From assembly GCA_035637315.1 (NCBI GenBank), contig DASPXK010000414.1, positions 1 through 18,639 of the forward strand: a stretch of DNA of 18,639 bases, in the 5' to 3' direction. A program made the translations under genes and the position numbers. This document shows positions 12,402-18,639 of this stretch, piece by piece (within the stretch, counting starts at the first letter, position 1; each line of letters starts with the position of its first letter). The DNA is from DASPXK01 sp035637315. Lineage in GTDB: Bacteria > Chloroflexota > UBA6077 > JACCZL01. The notes under the pieces are model-generated. The model did not search any database, was not told the origin of the DNA, and saw nothing but the letters and a program-made list of their open reading frames with translations.

Positions 12402-14723
12402 TCAGTCCCCGTTCGGCACGATCAGGCAGTCTACCGCGCAAACGCCCTGAACGCGTGGGCCGACGACGAGCGGGTTGACGTCGATCTCGCGTACGAGATC
12501 GCCCAGGTCGAGGCACAGCTCGGAGAAGCGCAGCATGGTATCGACCAGCGCATCAAGGTCAGCGCCCGGCTTCCCGCGCGTTCCCAGCAGGACCGGGTAG
12601 GCTCGGAGTCGCTCGAGCGCCGATCGCGCTTCAGTCGCGGAGACACGCGGCAGAAGGAGCTGGACGTCCTCGAGCGTCTCGACAAAAACTCCGCCCAAAC
12701 CGCAGGCCATGACCGGCCCGAACTGGGCATCCTGGCTCATCCCCAGGATCACCTCCACTCCGGGCTGCGCCATCTCCTGAACGAGCACGCCTCGAAGCTC
12801 GGCTTTCGGGGCCGCGCCGCGGGCGTTGGCCAGCACCCGTTCGAACCCGTCAGCGAGCGCCTCGGCGTCCCGAACGTCCAGCAGCAGCGCTCCGGCCTCG
12901 GTCTTGTGCAGCAGGTCGGCGGACTCGGCCTTCAGGGCGACCGGATAGCCGATCTCGCCCGCCGCCGCGAGCGCCTCGTCGGCGCTCGTGGCGAGCCGCT
13001 CACGGGTCGTTCGGATCCCGTACAGGGCCAGCACCTGCTTGCTCTCGCGCTCGGTCATCGGACGGCCGCCCGCGGCGTGGACCAGAGCACGGGCCTGCTG
13101 GGCGGCGGCGGTCAACCTAACCCCCGCGAAGCGCACTTGTTCCCGTCCCCCTTCCCTGAAGGGAAGGGGGTGAGCTCTCTCCCCCCTTCCCTTCAGGGAA
13201 GGGGGGCCGGGGGGGTTAGGTTCAGCACGGGCCCGCTCACGCTGGAAGGCCGCATAACGGACGAGCGCCGCGACCGCCTTCAGGCCGTACTCGCCACCCT
13301 GAAGGAAGGGTACGCCGTCGAGGCGGTCGATCGGGTCGACGACAGGGATGTCCGGGTTCTGACTGGGGTGGAGGTGGCCGCCCACGAGCGACATCACCAG
13401 GAACACGATCTCGGGGTGGTTCGCGACGGCGGCCTCGACGATCTGGCCGACAGGCGTCTGGCGATCGAGGCGCGATGGGAAGCCGCGCCCGTAGACGATG
13501 ACGTCCAGGTTGCCGGCCTCGGCCAGTGCGTCGAACGCCTCCCGCAGGATCTCGGTCTCGAACACGCCCTGACCGGTGATGTCGAGCGGATTGCCCACGC
13601 TCCCATACTCCGGCACTATCTGGCGAAGCTTGCGCTCCGTCTCCTCGGGCAGGGCCGGGAGGGTGATGCCGCAGTCCGGCGCCAGGTCGGTTACCAGGCT
13701 GGCCGCACCCCCGGAGACGGAGATCAGCGCCACTCCACCGCCGCGCGCCAGCTTGCGCGTGTGGAAGACGGCCACTGCCTCGAGCAACTCGTCGACGCTG
13801 TAGACGCGGCTCACCCCGAGCTTCCTGAGCACCGCGTCGATCACGTCATCCGAGCCGACCAGCGAGCCGGTATGCGCCAGGGCGACGCGGCGGCTGGCCT
13901 CGGACCGACCGATCTTGAGCATGACGATCGGCTTCTGCCGCTCGGCCGCCAGCTCGCACGCCGCGATGAACCGCCCGGGCGTCTTGATCTGCTCGGTGTA
14001 GCAGGCAATGACGCGGGTCTGCTCGTCCTCGGCGCAGTAGCGGATGTAATCTGCTGCCTCCAGGTCTGCCTCGTTCCCGGTTGTCACCCCGATCGTCAGG
14101 CCGATCCCCCGAGTCAGAAGCGGCACCAGGACCGATGGCGCCATCATCCCGCTCTGCAGGATCGCGCCCACTTCGCCCGCGATGAGCTCCTCGAAGGTGG
14201 ACGGCAGCGCCACCATCCCGATCGGCGCGTTCATCAGGCCCAGGCAGTTCGGCCCGTTGACGACGATCCCGGTCCGCTCCGCCCAGGCCCCGAGCTCTGC
14301 CTGCCTGCGTGCCCCCTCTTCGCCACCCATCTCCGAGAAGCCGCTGGACACGATGCACAGCGCCGCCACACCCTTCTGCTCCGCCTGGTCCAGGACAGAT
14401 GGAATCAGTCTGTGGGCCACCCCCACCACGACCAGGTCGACTGGATGAGGGACCTCGAGGAGCGACGGGTAGCAGGGCGCTTCGAGGATTTGGTCGTAGC
14501 GCGGATTGACCGCCACGACCGAGCCCTCGTAGCCGTACCGCAGCACGTTCTTCAGGATCCCCGAGACGAAGCTCGGGTTCGGCGAGGCGCCAACAACCGC
14601 CACCGACTCGGGCCGCAGCAGGCGATCCAGCCGCGAGTCGCGAGTGGCGAGTAGCGAATGAGAGCCCCCGACGCTGGGCTCCTCCGACTCGCGACTCGCG
14701 ACTCGTAACTCGCGACTCGTCAC
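12402..14723 (-). CDS. ADP-forming acyl-CoA synthetase (acetyl-CoA synthetase ADP-forming family, fused alpha-beta)
   Basis: A 773-residue fusion of the NDP-forming acyl-CoA synthetase family, which interconverts acyl-CoA + ADP + phosphate and acid + CoA + ATP. Order: CoA-binding Rossmann domain (about 33-160: LLRPESVAVVGASPNP, NGPNCLGLMNAP), succinyl-CoA-ligase-like domain with the phospho-His candidate H284 in ALAHTGSLVGSDD, then a C-terminal ATP-grasp domain (about 555-770: YPVALKAESADLLHKTEAG, LVQEMAQPGVEVILGMSQD, REIDVNPLVV). The GTG start overlaps the MaoC stop (GTGA). Two repeats are part of the protein: residues ~2-30 (MTSRELRVASRESEEP and on) come from a palindrome directly after the start, and residues ~500-536 come from a second element in the interdomain linker. 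Both keep the frame. It may activate the pathway acid, or recover ATP by releasing it. Acyl specificity is unknown. Confidence 0.9.
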   Translation of the reverse strand: MTSRELRVASRESEEPSVGGSHSLLATRDSRLDRLLRPESVAVVGASPNPSFVSGILKNVLRYGYEGSVVAVNPRYDQILEAPCYPSLLEVPHPVDLVVVGVAHRLIPSVLDQAEQKGVAALCIVSSGFSEMGGEEGARRQAELGAWAERTGIVVNGPNCLGLMNAPIGMVALPSTFEELIAGEVGAILQSGMMAPSVLVPLLTRGIGLTIGVTTGNEADLEAADYIRYCAEDEQTRVIACYTEQIKTPGRFIAACELAAERQKPIVMLKIGRSEASRRVALAHTGSLVGSDDVIDAVLRKLGVSRVYSVDELLEAVAVFHTRKLARGGGVALISVSGGAASLVTDLAPDCGITLPALPEETERKLRQIVPEYGSVGNPLDITGQGVFETEILREAFDALAEAGNLDVIVYGRGFPSRLDRQTPVGQIVEAAVANHPEIVFLVMSLVGGHLHPSQNPDIPVVDPIDRLDGVPFLQGGEYGLKAVAALVRYAAFQRERARAEPNPPGPPSLKGRGERAHPLPFREGGREQVRFAGVRLTAAAQQARALVHAAGGRPMTERESKQVLALYGIRTTRERLATSADEALAAAGEIGYPVALKAESADLLHKTEAGALLLDVRDAEALADGFERVLANARGAAPKAELRGVLVQEMAQPGVEVILGMSQDAQFGPVMACGLGGVFVETLEDVQLLLPRVSATEARSALERLRAYPVLLGTRGKPGADLDALVDTMLRFSELCLDLGDLVREIDVNPLVVGPRVQGVCAVDCLIVPNGD
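13114..13222. repeat. 109-bp palindromic element carried in frame inside the acyl-CoA synthetase gene
   Basis: Perfect 12-bp terminal inverted repeats AACCTAACCCCC (13114-13125) and GGGGGTTAGGTT (13211-13222) enclose two perfect hairpins. The first has 11-bp arms at 13147-13157 and 13160-13170 (CCCCCTTCCCT / AGGGAAGGGGG); the second has 12-bp arms at 13181-13192 and 13195-13206. Bases 13122-13144 match 8118-8140 exactly in reverse complement. No stop arises in the gene's frame; the encoded stretch is PNPPGPPSLKGRGERAHPLP and following, between the ligase-like and ATP-grasp domains. Confidence 0.9.
14634..14722. repeat. Palindromic element encoding the N-terminus of the acyl-CoA synthetase
   Basis: Arms of about 24 bases: 14634-14657 begins CGAGTCGCGAGT, and the reverse complement of 14719-14696 also begins CGAGTCGCGAGT, with a few mismatches beyond. 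An inner pair GAGCCC (14661-14666) and GGGCTC (14676-14681) makes a cruciform-like layout. On the minus strand it starts TGACGAG at the MaoC stop codon, like the junction elements, and is translated as the first ~30 residues of the synthetase. Confidence 0.75.
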
Positions 14724-15193
14724 AGGTACGCCCGCCCGATCGTCTCAGCCACCATGGCAGGCCGCTCTTCGCCCTCGATCTCCACTGTCTGCTGATAGGT
14801 CATCTGATAGACGTTCTCGCCGACCTCGTCGACTGATAGGAGCTTGGTGCGCATCCGAATCCGCTTGCCGACCCGGACCGGCGAGACGAAACGGACCCGG
14901 TTCAGCCCATAGTTGAGGCCCATCTTTGAGTGCAGATCGACCTTGATCCCCTCTCGGTCGCGCCCCAGCAGAGGCAGCAGCGACAGGGTCAGGAAGCCGT
15001 GGGCGATCGTCCCCCTGAACTGCGTCTTCGCCGCCCGCGCAGGGTCGACGTGAATCCACTGGTGGTCGCCCGTGATGTCGGCGAAGTTGTTCACCTGCTC
15101 CTGGGAGATCTCCACCCACTGCCCGACCCCGAGCTCTTGCCCGACCAGCCCCTTGAGCTCCTCGACCGTCTCCACAGTTCTCGTTGCGACCAT
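14720..15193 (-). CDS. MaoC-like (R)-specific enoyl-CoA hydratase
   Basis: A 157-residue single hot-dog domain, the usual length of NodN/MaoC-type hydratases. The catalytic motif is ADITGDHQWIHVDPARA (near 37-53), with the Asp and His of the hydratase-2 signature (D-x4-H); HGFLTLSLLPLL is the typical following helix. It hydrates a 2-enoyl-CoA to the (R)-3-hydroxyacyl-CoA, which suits the MFE2-like SDR1. ATG 15193 is preferred because a strong ribosome binding site (GGGGAGGA) lies 4 bases upstream. An in-frame ATG at 15217 (MADSWGGIM) lies in junction element C. The stop overlaps the GTG of the acyl-CoA synthetase. In steroid pathways the analogous step uses ChsH1/ChsH2. Confidence 0.92.
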   Translation of the reverse strand: MVATRTVETVEELKGLVGQELGVGQWVEISQEQVNNFADITGDHQWIHVDPARAAKTQFRGTIAHGFLTLSLLPLLGRDREGIKVDLHSKMGLNYGLNRVRFVSPVRVGKRIRMRTKLLSVDEVGENVYQMTYQQTVEIEGEERPAMVAETIGRAYL

Positions 15194-15204
15194 GATTCCT
15201 CCCC

Positions 15205-15299
15205 AGCTGTCAGCCATCGGCTGTCAGCTATCAGCAAAGCGCCGCCGGACGCGACTCGTCTCCTGATGGCTGATAGCTGACCGCTGATCGCTCGTCTCA
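15205..15299 (-). repeat. Junction palindromic element C (ACAD2 / MaoC)
   Basis: Perfect 11-bp inverted arms TCAGCTATCAG (15224-15234) and CTGATAGCTGA (15270-15280), flanked by TCAGCCAT/ATGGCTGA copies. On the minus strand it begins TGAGACGAGCGATCAG (15299 on), whose TGA is the ACAD2 stop. At the far end ATGGCTGAC (15217-15209) is in frame with MaoC, 24 bases before the better MaoC start. Confidence 0.75.
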
Positions 15300-16466
15300 C
15301 GCCAAGACCGGCACCGCCGTCGACGCCAGCACTTCGCGCAAGACCAGCTCGCGGCGCTGCTCGGCATCGCCGTAGAGCGCCTCGAAATGCTTGGCTCGCT
15401 TGAAGTACAGGTGGAGGTCGAACTCCCAGGTGAAGCCGATCCCGCCATGGACCTGGATCGCCGAGCCGCACACCTCGCGGGCCGCTCCACTCACGTACGC
15501 CTTGGCGACCGAGGCAGCCACCCCCGCGTCTGGCGCGTCGGCGTCGAGCGCCCAGGCCGCGTAGTACGTCGCCGAGTGCGAGTTCTCGACCTCGAGGAGC
15601 ATCTCGGCGCAGGCGTGCTTGACCGCCTGGAACATGCCGATCGGCTGGCCGAACTGCTCCCGCACTCTGGCGTATTCGACGCTCATCTCGAGGCACTTGC
15701 GGGCCGCGCCTAGCATCTCGGCCGAGGCTCCAACCGCCGCTCGCTGCAAGGTCGGCCGCAGCACCTCCCACCCCTCATCGACGCGACCCACGATTGCGTC
15801 CCGATCTACCCGGACCTCTTCGAGCGTCAAGGTCGAAAACTTGTTGGTCCGATCAATGCTCACATTGGAGGTCAGCTTCAAGCCGGGTGTGTCGCGCTCG
15901 ATCGCGAATAGCGTGATCCCGCGACGCCGGTCCGACGAATCGGTCGTTCGAGCCCCCACAAGCAACAGGTCAGCAACGTGCGCGAACGGTACGAACCGTT
16001 TGGTGCCGGATAGTGCGTACCCCCCGCCCAGCGGCCGGGCGTGCAAGGCGGTGCCCTCGGGCCCGCCCGTCGCCGTCCGCGTGTCCTCGCTGGTCGCCAG
16101 GGTAGCCTTCAGCTTGCCGCTCGCGATGGCAGGAAGGTAGGCGTCCATCTGGGCGCGGTCGCCGCCGGCCCTGATCAGGCTGGCCGCCAGGAGAACGGTT
16201 GCAAAGTACGGTCCGGGATAGACAGCTCGGCCCATCTCCTCCAGCACGAGCGCCTGGTCGACCATGCCCAACGCCTGGCCACCGCGGCTCTCGTCGATAG
16301 TGATCCCGAGCAAGCCTGTCTCCGCCAGCTTCTGCCAGAGTGGCTCGCTGAAGCCGACCGGGTCGTCCATCATCTGGCGGACTACGCGGGTCGGACATTC
16401 CTGGGAGAGCACCTCGCGCGCCAGGTTGCGCAGCATGACCTGTTCTTGCGTGAAGTCGAAGTCCAT
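15297..16466 (-). CDS. Acyl-CoA dehydrogenase, second subunit of a likely heteromeric pair (ACAD2)
   Basis: A 389-residue flavoprotein-fold acyl-CoA dehydrogenase. ATG 16466 is chosen because it lies one base after the stop of ACAD1; readings further upstream are inside that gene. The FAD-binding motif RVREQFGQPIGMFQAVKH (267-284) is intact, and QVHGGIGFTWEFDLHLYFKR near the C-terminus is typical. The place where MCAD-type enzymes carry the catalytic Glu (YEGT) reads ALYGDAEQRR, so the base is either elsewhere or supplied by the partner. ACAD1 lacks RxQFG but has a candidate Glu. Such complementary pairs form alpha2beta2 heterotetramers in actinobacterial steroid degradation (FadE28-FadE29, ChsE1-ChsE2). 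The gene is tightly coupled to ACAD1, and its stop begins junction element C. Confidence 0.9.
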   Translation of the reverse strand: MDFDFTQEQVMLRNLAREVLSQECPTRVVRQMMDDPVGFSEPLWQKLAETGLLGITIDESRGGQALGMVDQALVLEEMGRAVYPGPYFATVLLAASLIRAGGDRAQMDAYLPAIASGKLKATLATSEDTRTATGGPEGTALHARPLGGGYALSGTKRFVPFAHVADLLLVGARTTDSSDRRRGITLFAIERDTPGLKLTSNVSIDRTNKFSTLTLEEVRVDRDAIVGRVDEGWEVLRPTLQRAAVGASAEMLGAARKCLEMSVEYARVREQFGQPIGMFQAVKHACAEMLLEVENSHSATYYAAWALDADAPDAGVAASVAKAYVSGAAREVCGSAIQVHGGIGFTWEFDLHLYFKRAKHFEALYGDAEQRRELVLREVLASTAVPVLA

Positions 16467-16467
16467 G

Positions 16468-17685
16468 CTACGCCCCCTTGCCGCCCATCCGGTCCGCCCT
16501 CGGCTCCCGCGGCAGCTTGAGCACGCGCTCGCCGATGATGTTCTTCTGGATCTCGGACGAGCCGGCGTAGATCGTGCCGGCGCGCGACCACAGGAAGTTG
16601 TAAGCCCAACCGGCCTCATGACCCTGGAGGGACTCTGAATCCAGCTCCAGTTCTGGCGGCAGGCCTTCCTCGAGCTGGCCGTACGGGCCGAGGATCTCCT
16701 GGACCATCTCCTGGTGCCGCTTGTCCATCTCGCTGTAATACAGCTTGTCGACCGATGACTCGGGCCCCGGCCGCTGGCCCTTCTCGAGCTTGGAGAGGAT
16801 CCGCAGTCCCGCGTAGCGCAGCACCTCGACTTCGACCAGCATACGCCCCAGCTTCTGGCGCACCAGCGGGTCGTCGAGCGCCGTGCCGCCGTCGCGCGGC
16901 AATGTTTGGCAGACCTCGATGAGTCGATTCAGGTTCGCCTTGTGGCGGGTCACGCGGGCCAGCACGTTGCCGCCCCGCTCGAAGCCAAGCGTCGTCTGGG
17001 CCAGCTCCCAGCCCTGGCCCTCAGCCCCGATCAGGTTCTCGGCCGGCACCGCGACGTTCGTGAAGAAGACCTCGTTGAACTCGGAGCTGCCGGTGATCTG
17101 CTTGAGCGGCCGGACCTCGACGCCCGAGCCGTGCATGTCCAGGATGAAGTAGGAGATGCCCTGGTGCTTTGGGACTTCCGGATTCGTGCGCGCCAGCAAC
17201 ACTGCGTAGTCCGCGATGTGCGCCTGGCTGGTCCAGACCTTCTGCCCATTGACGACGTAGTGCCCGTTCTGGCGCACCGCGGCCGTTCGCAGGCTGGCCA
17301 GGTCCGACCCGGAGTTTGGCTCTGAATAGAGCTGGCACCAGATCTCCTCGGCGGTCAGGATCTTCCGGATGTAGCGGTGCTTCTGAGCCTCGCTCCCGTG
17401 GGCGATGAGGGTTGGCCCGACGATCCCAATCCCGAGCCCGTTGATGGTGCCGGGCGCGTTGGCGCGGGCCATCTCCTCGGCCACAATAGCCTGCTCCATC
17501 GGCCGCGCTCCCTGGCCACCGTACTCCTTGGGCCAGCCCATGCCCACGAAGCCGGCCTCGTACAGCTTGCGATGCCAGGCCTTGCGCTGCTCGAGTGTCT
17601 CGAGCTTGTCGGGCTTGTTCTCCTCGAACCAGGCCCGCACCCTGGCGCGAAAGGCCTGGTCTTCACGTGTCTCATGCAGGTCCAT
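16468..17685 (-). CDS. Acyl-CoA dehydrogenase, first subunit of a likely heteromeric pair (ACAD1)
   Basis: A 405-residue acyl-CoA dehydrogenase of the FadE17-like type. ATG 17685 is preferred over GTG 17691 because the ribosome binding site GGAGGAG (about 17698-17692) is then 6 bases away. CQLYSEPNSGSDLAS and VVNGQKVWTSQAHIADY are the flavin and beta-domain motifs. LGFERGG holds the candidate catalytic base E236, while the MCAD position reads IYAGSSEIQKNIIGERVL, without the YEGT Glu. The FAD-binding RxQFG motif of the C-terminal domain is missing; it occurs in ACAD2, one base downstream. Together they look like the two halves of an alpha2beta2 enzyme that desaturates a bulky or branched acyl-CoA. 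It is the first gene of the beta-oxidation run after the permease. Confidence 0.92.
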   Translation of the reverse strand: MDLHETREDQAFRARVRAWFEENKPDKLETLEQRKAWHRKLYEAGFVGMGWPKEYGGQGARPMEQAIVAEEMARANAPGTINGLGIGIVGPTLIAHGSEAQKHRYIRKILTAEEIWCQLYSEPNSGSDLASLRTAAVRQNGHYVVNGQKVWTSQAHIADYAVLLARTNPEVPKHQGISYFILDMHGSGVEVRPLKQITGSSEFNEVFFTNVAVPAENLIGAEGQGWELAQTTLGFERGGNVLARVTRHKANLNRLIEVCQTLPRDGGTALDDPLVRQKLGRMLVEVEVLRYAGLRILSKLEKGQRPGPESSVDKLYYSEMDKRHQEMVQEILGPYGQLEEGLPPELELDSESLQGHEAGWAYNFLWSRAGTIYAGSSEIQKNIIGERVLKLPREPRADRMGGKGA

Positions 17686-17705
17686 CGTCACTCCTCCTCA
17701 GCGGT

Positions 17706-17886
17706 GGTCGTCATCCCGACCTGATTGTCATTCTGAGCGCCAGCCAAGAATCTCATGCTAACCGCCCGGGACCTGAGTATGAGATCCTTCGCTTCGCTCC
17801 CACGAAAATGAGCTTTCATTCGCTCGGGGCGGGCCAAAGGCCCATGACTCCTCAGGATGACAAGCGGGCGTTCAGGATGACAACGC
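17706..17886. repeat. Cluster of dispersed intergenic repeats between the permease and ACAD1
   Basis: TTGTCATTCTGA (17725-17736) faces two direct copies of TCAGGATGACAA (17852-17863 and 17872-17883), 20 bases apart and each followed by GCGGGC or CGCGGGC. Inner parts include GAATCTCATG and ATGAGATCCTTCGCTTCGC, a familiar dispersed repeat style in several phyla. No gene is visible in this 207-base gap. Confidence 0.7.
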
Positions 17887-17892
17887 GGGCTC

Positions 17893-18639
17893 TTATCTCG
17901 CTCCTCGCAGCCTCGGGTCCAGCTCGTCGCGAAGCGCGTCTCCGAGCATGTTGAAGCCAAATACAACCAGGCTGATAGCCAGGCCGGGCCAGACCGATAG
18001 CCAGGGTGACTGAAGCATAAACGCCCGTCCTGTGCCGCTCAACATGGCCCCCCAGGCCGGATAGGGCGGCGGCACGCCGTAGCCCAGGAAGCTTAGCGTC
18101 GACTCGGCCAGAATCGCCGTCCCAAGCTGGACGGTGGCCAGGACGATGATCGGCGCGAAGACATTTGGCAGCACGTGCTTCCAGACCACCCGGGCGTGGC
18201 CGGCCCCCAGGCCAATTGCCGTCTCGATGTACGGCAAGTGGCGCAAGGCGATTACCGCCCCACGGACCACCCGCGACGTGCCCGGTGCCAGCAGGATACC
18301 CAGGATGACCGTCACGCTCCAGAGCCCCGGCCCGATGACGGCAACCAGGCTGATCAGCAGGACAAGGGCGGGAAACGAGATCCAGATGTCTACAAACCGC
18401 TGCACCAGCAAGTCGAACCAGCCTCCAAAGTAGCCCGACAGCACCCCGATCGTGACGGCCAGCAGCGTGCTGATCGCGACCGCGCCGAAGCCAACGGTGA
18501 CCGAGATGCGGGCGCCCCAGATGATCCGACTGAGCATGTCACGGCCATTGGCGTCGGTGCCAAACGCGTGGCGGAGCGACGGCCCCTGCAGACGCTCGTC
18601 CGCCACACCGGCCTCGTACGAGTACGGCGCCAGCCAGGG
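17893..18639 (-). CDS. ABC transporter permease, DppC/OppC type (partial, start beyond the window)
   Basis: At least 248 residues; the reading frame is open to the right edge (upstream residues PWLAPYSYEAG), so the true start is outside. The inner-membrane protein belongs to peptide/nickel/opine ABC transporters. HAFGTDANGRDMLSRIIWGARISV (near the visible N-terminus) is the family signature LGTDxxGRD. Several membrane helices follow: VAISTLLAVTIGVLSGYFGG, WISFPALVLLISLVAVIG, SVTVILGILLAPGTSRVVRG. The EAA-like loop is ETAIGLGAGHARVVWKHVLPN, and the end is LGDALRDELDPRLRGAR. It would import a substrate with a DppB-type partner and ATPases, which should lie to the right. It lies upstream of the catabolic genes but is separated from them by a repeat cluster, so co-regulation is unproven. 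A relic of a second copy lies at 5110-5199. Confidence 0.92.
   Translation of the reverse strand, partial: PWLAPYSYEAGVADERLQGPSLRHAFGTDANGRDMLSRIIWGARISVTVGFGAVAISTLLAVTIGVLSGYFGGWFDLLVQRFVDIWISFPALVLLISLVAVIGPGLWSVTVILGILLAPGTSRVVRGAVIALRHLPYIETAIGLGAGHARVVWKHVLPNVFAPIIVLATVQLGTAILAESTLSFLGYGVPPPYPAWGAMLSGTGRAFMLQSPWLSVWPGLAISLVVFGFNMLGDALRDELDPRLRGAR

Noticed and set aside
11003..13222. Paired GC-rich hairpins as rho-independent terminators
   Set aside because: They lie inside open coding frames, have no T-run, and come as twin hairpins with terminal inverted repeats, so mobile-like repeats explain them better.
12906..14654. Long plus-strand reading frame (582 codons)
   Set aside because: It is antisense to the acyl-CoA synthetase, whose domains are clear; high GC content keeps the antisense frame open, and the translation shows no recognisable motif.

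Overview
The window is GC-rich bacterial DNA. A class V (archaeal-type) fructose-1,6-bisphosphate aldolase/phosphatase, dense catabolic acyl-CoA genes, MFE2-like SDRs and many G/C-rich palindromic dispersed repeats together suggest a Chloroflexota-like genome, perhaps from a metagenome assembly. This is an inference: no rRNA marker is present and an actinobacterial or other deep-branching source is not excluded. I see no tRNA, rRNA, CRISPR array or transposase.

Left part (1-5067, plus strand): a probably broken B-box zinc-finger/membrane gene; a two-gene module resembling a degenerate nucleotidyltransferase plus HEPN pair; a PaaK-like CoA ligase; then a tight run of MtaB-type tRNA methylthiotransferase, HIT (HINT) hydrolase and a nucleoside phosphorylase-family protein. 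Between the last of these and the convergent FBP aldolase/phosphatase (5248-6414, minus) lie a perfect hairpin and the last ~29 codons of a lost Dpp/Opp-type permease. A divergent promoter region (about 6490-6630) separates the FBPase from a secreted LVIVD beta-propeller protein (6637-8097, plus).

Right part (8159-18639, all minus strand, transcribed right to left): a partial DppC-type permease, then two adjacent dissimilar acyl-CoA dehydrogenases, a MaoC hydratase, an ADP-forming acyl-CoA synthetase, three SDRs, an SCP2/Ltp2-type thiolase without catalytic cysteines, and a DUF35 zinc-ribbon/OB-fold partner. Together they encode a nearly complete beta-oxidation spiral: activation, dehydrogenation, hydration, 3-hydroxyacyl oxidation, C-C cleavage. 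The paired ACADs and the Cys-less thiolase next to DUF35 resemble actinobacterial steroid side-chain degradation (ChsE1-ChsE2, ChsH, Ltp2). The true substrate is not visible here; a branched or polycyclic acyl-CoA is a reasonable guess.

The most unusual signal is the repeats. At least three palindromic elements are carried in frame inside protein genes (mtaB, SDR2, acyl-CoA synthetase), like the Rickettsia palindromic elements. A second set occupies gene junctions so exactly that the upstream gene's TGA is the element's first codon and an ATGGCTGA at its far end is in frame with, or is, the start of the next gene (mtaB, thiolase, MaoC). A related element supplies the N-terminus of the acyl-CoA synthetase.
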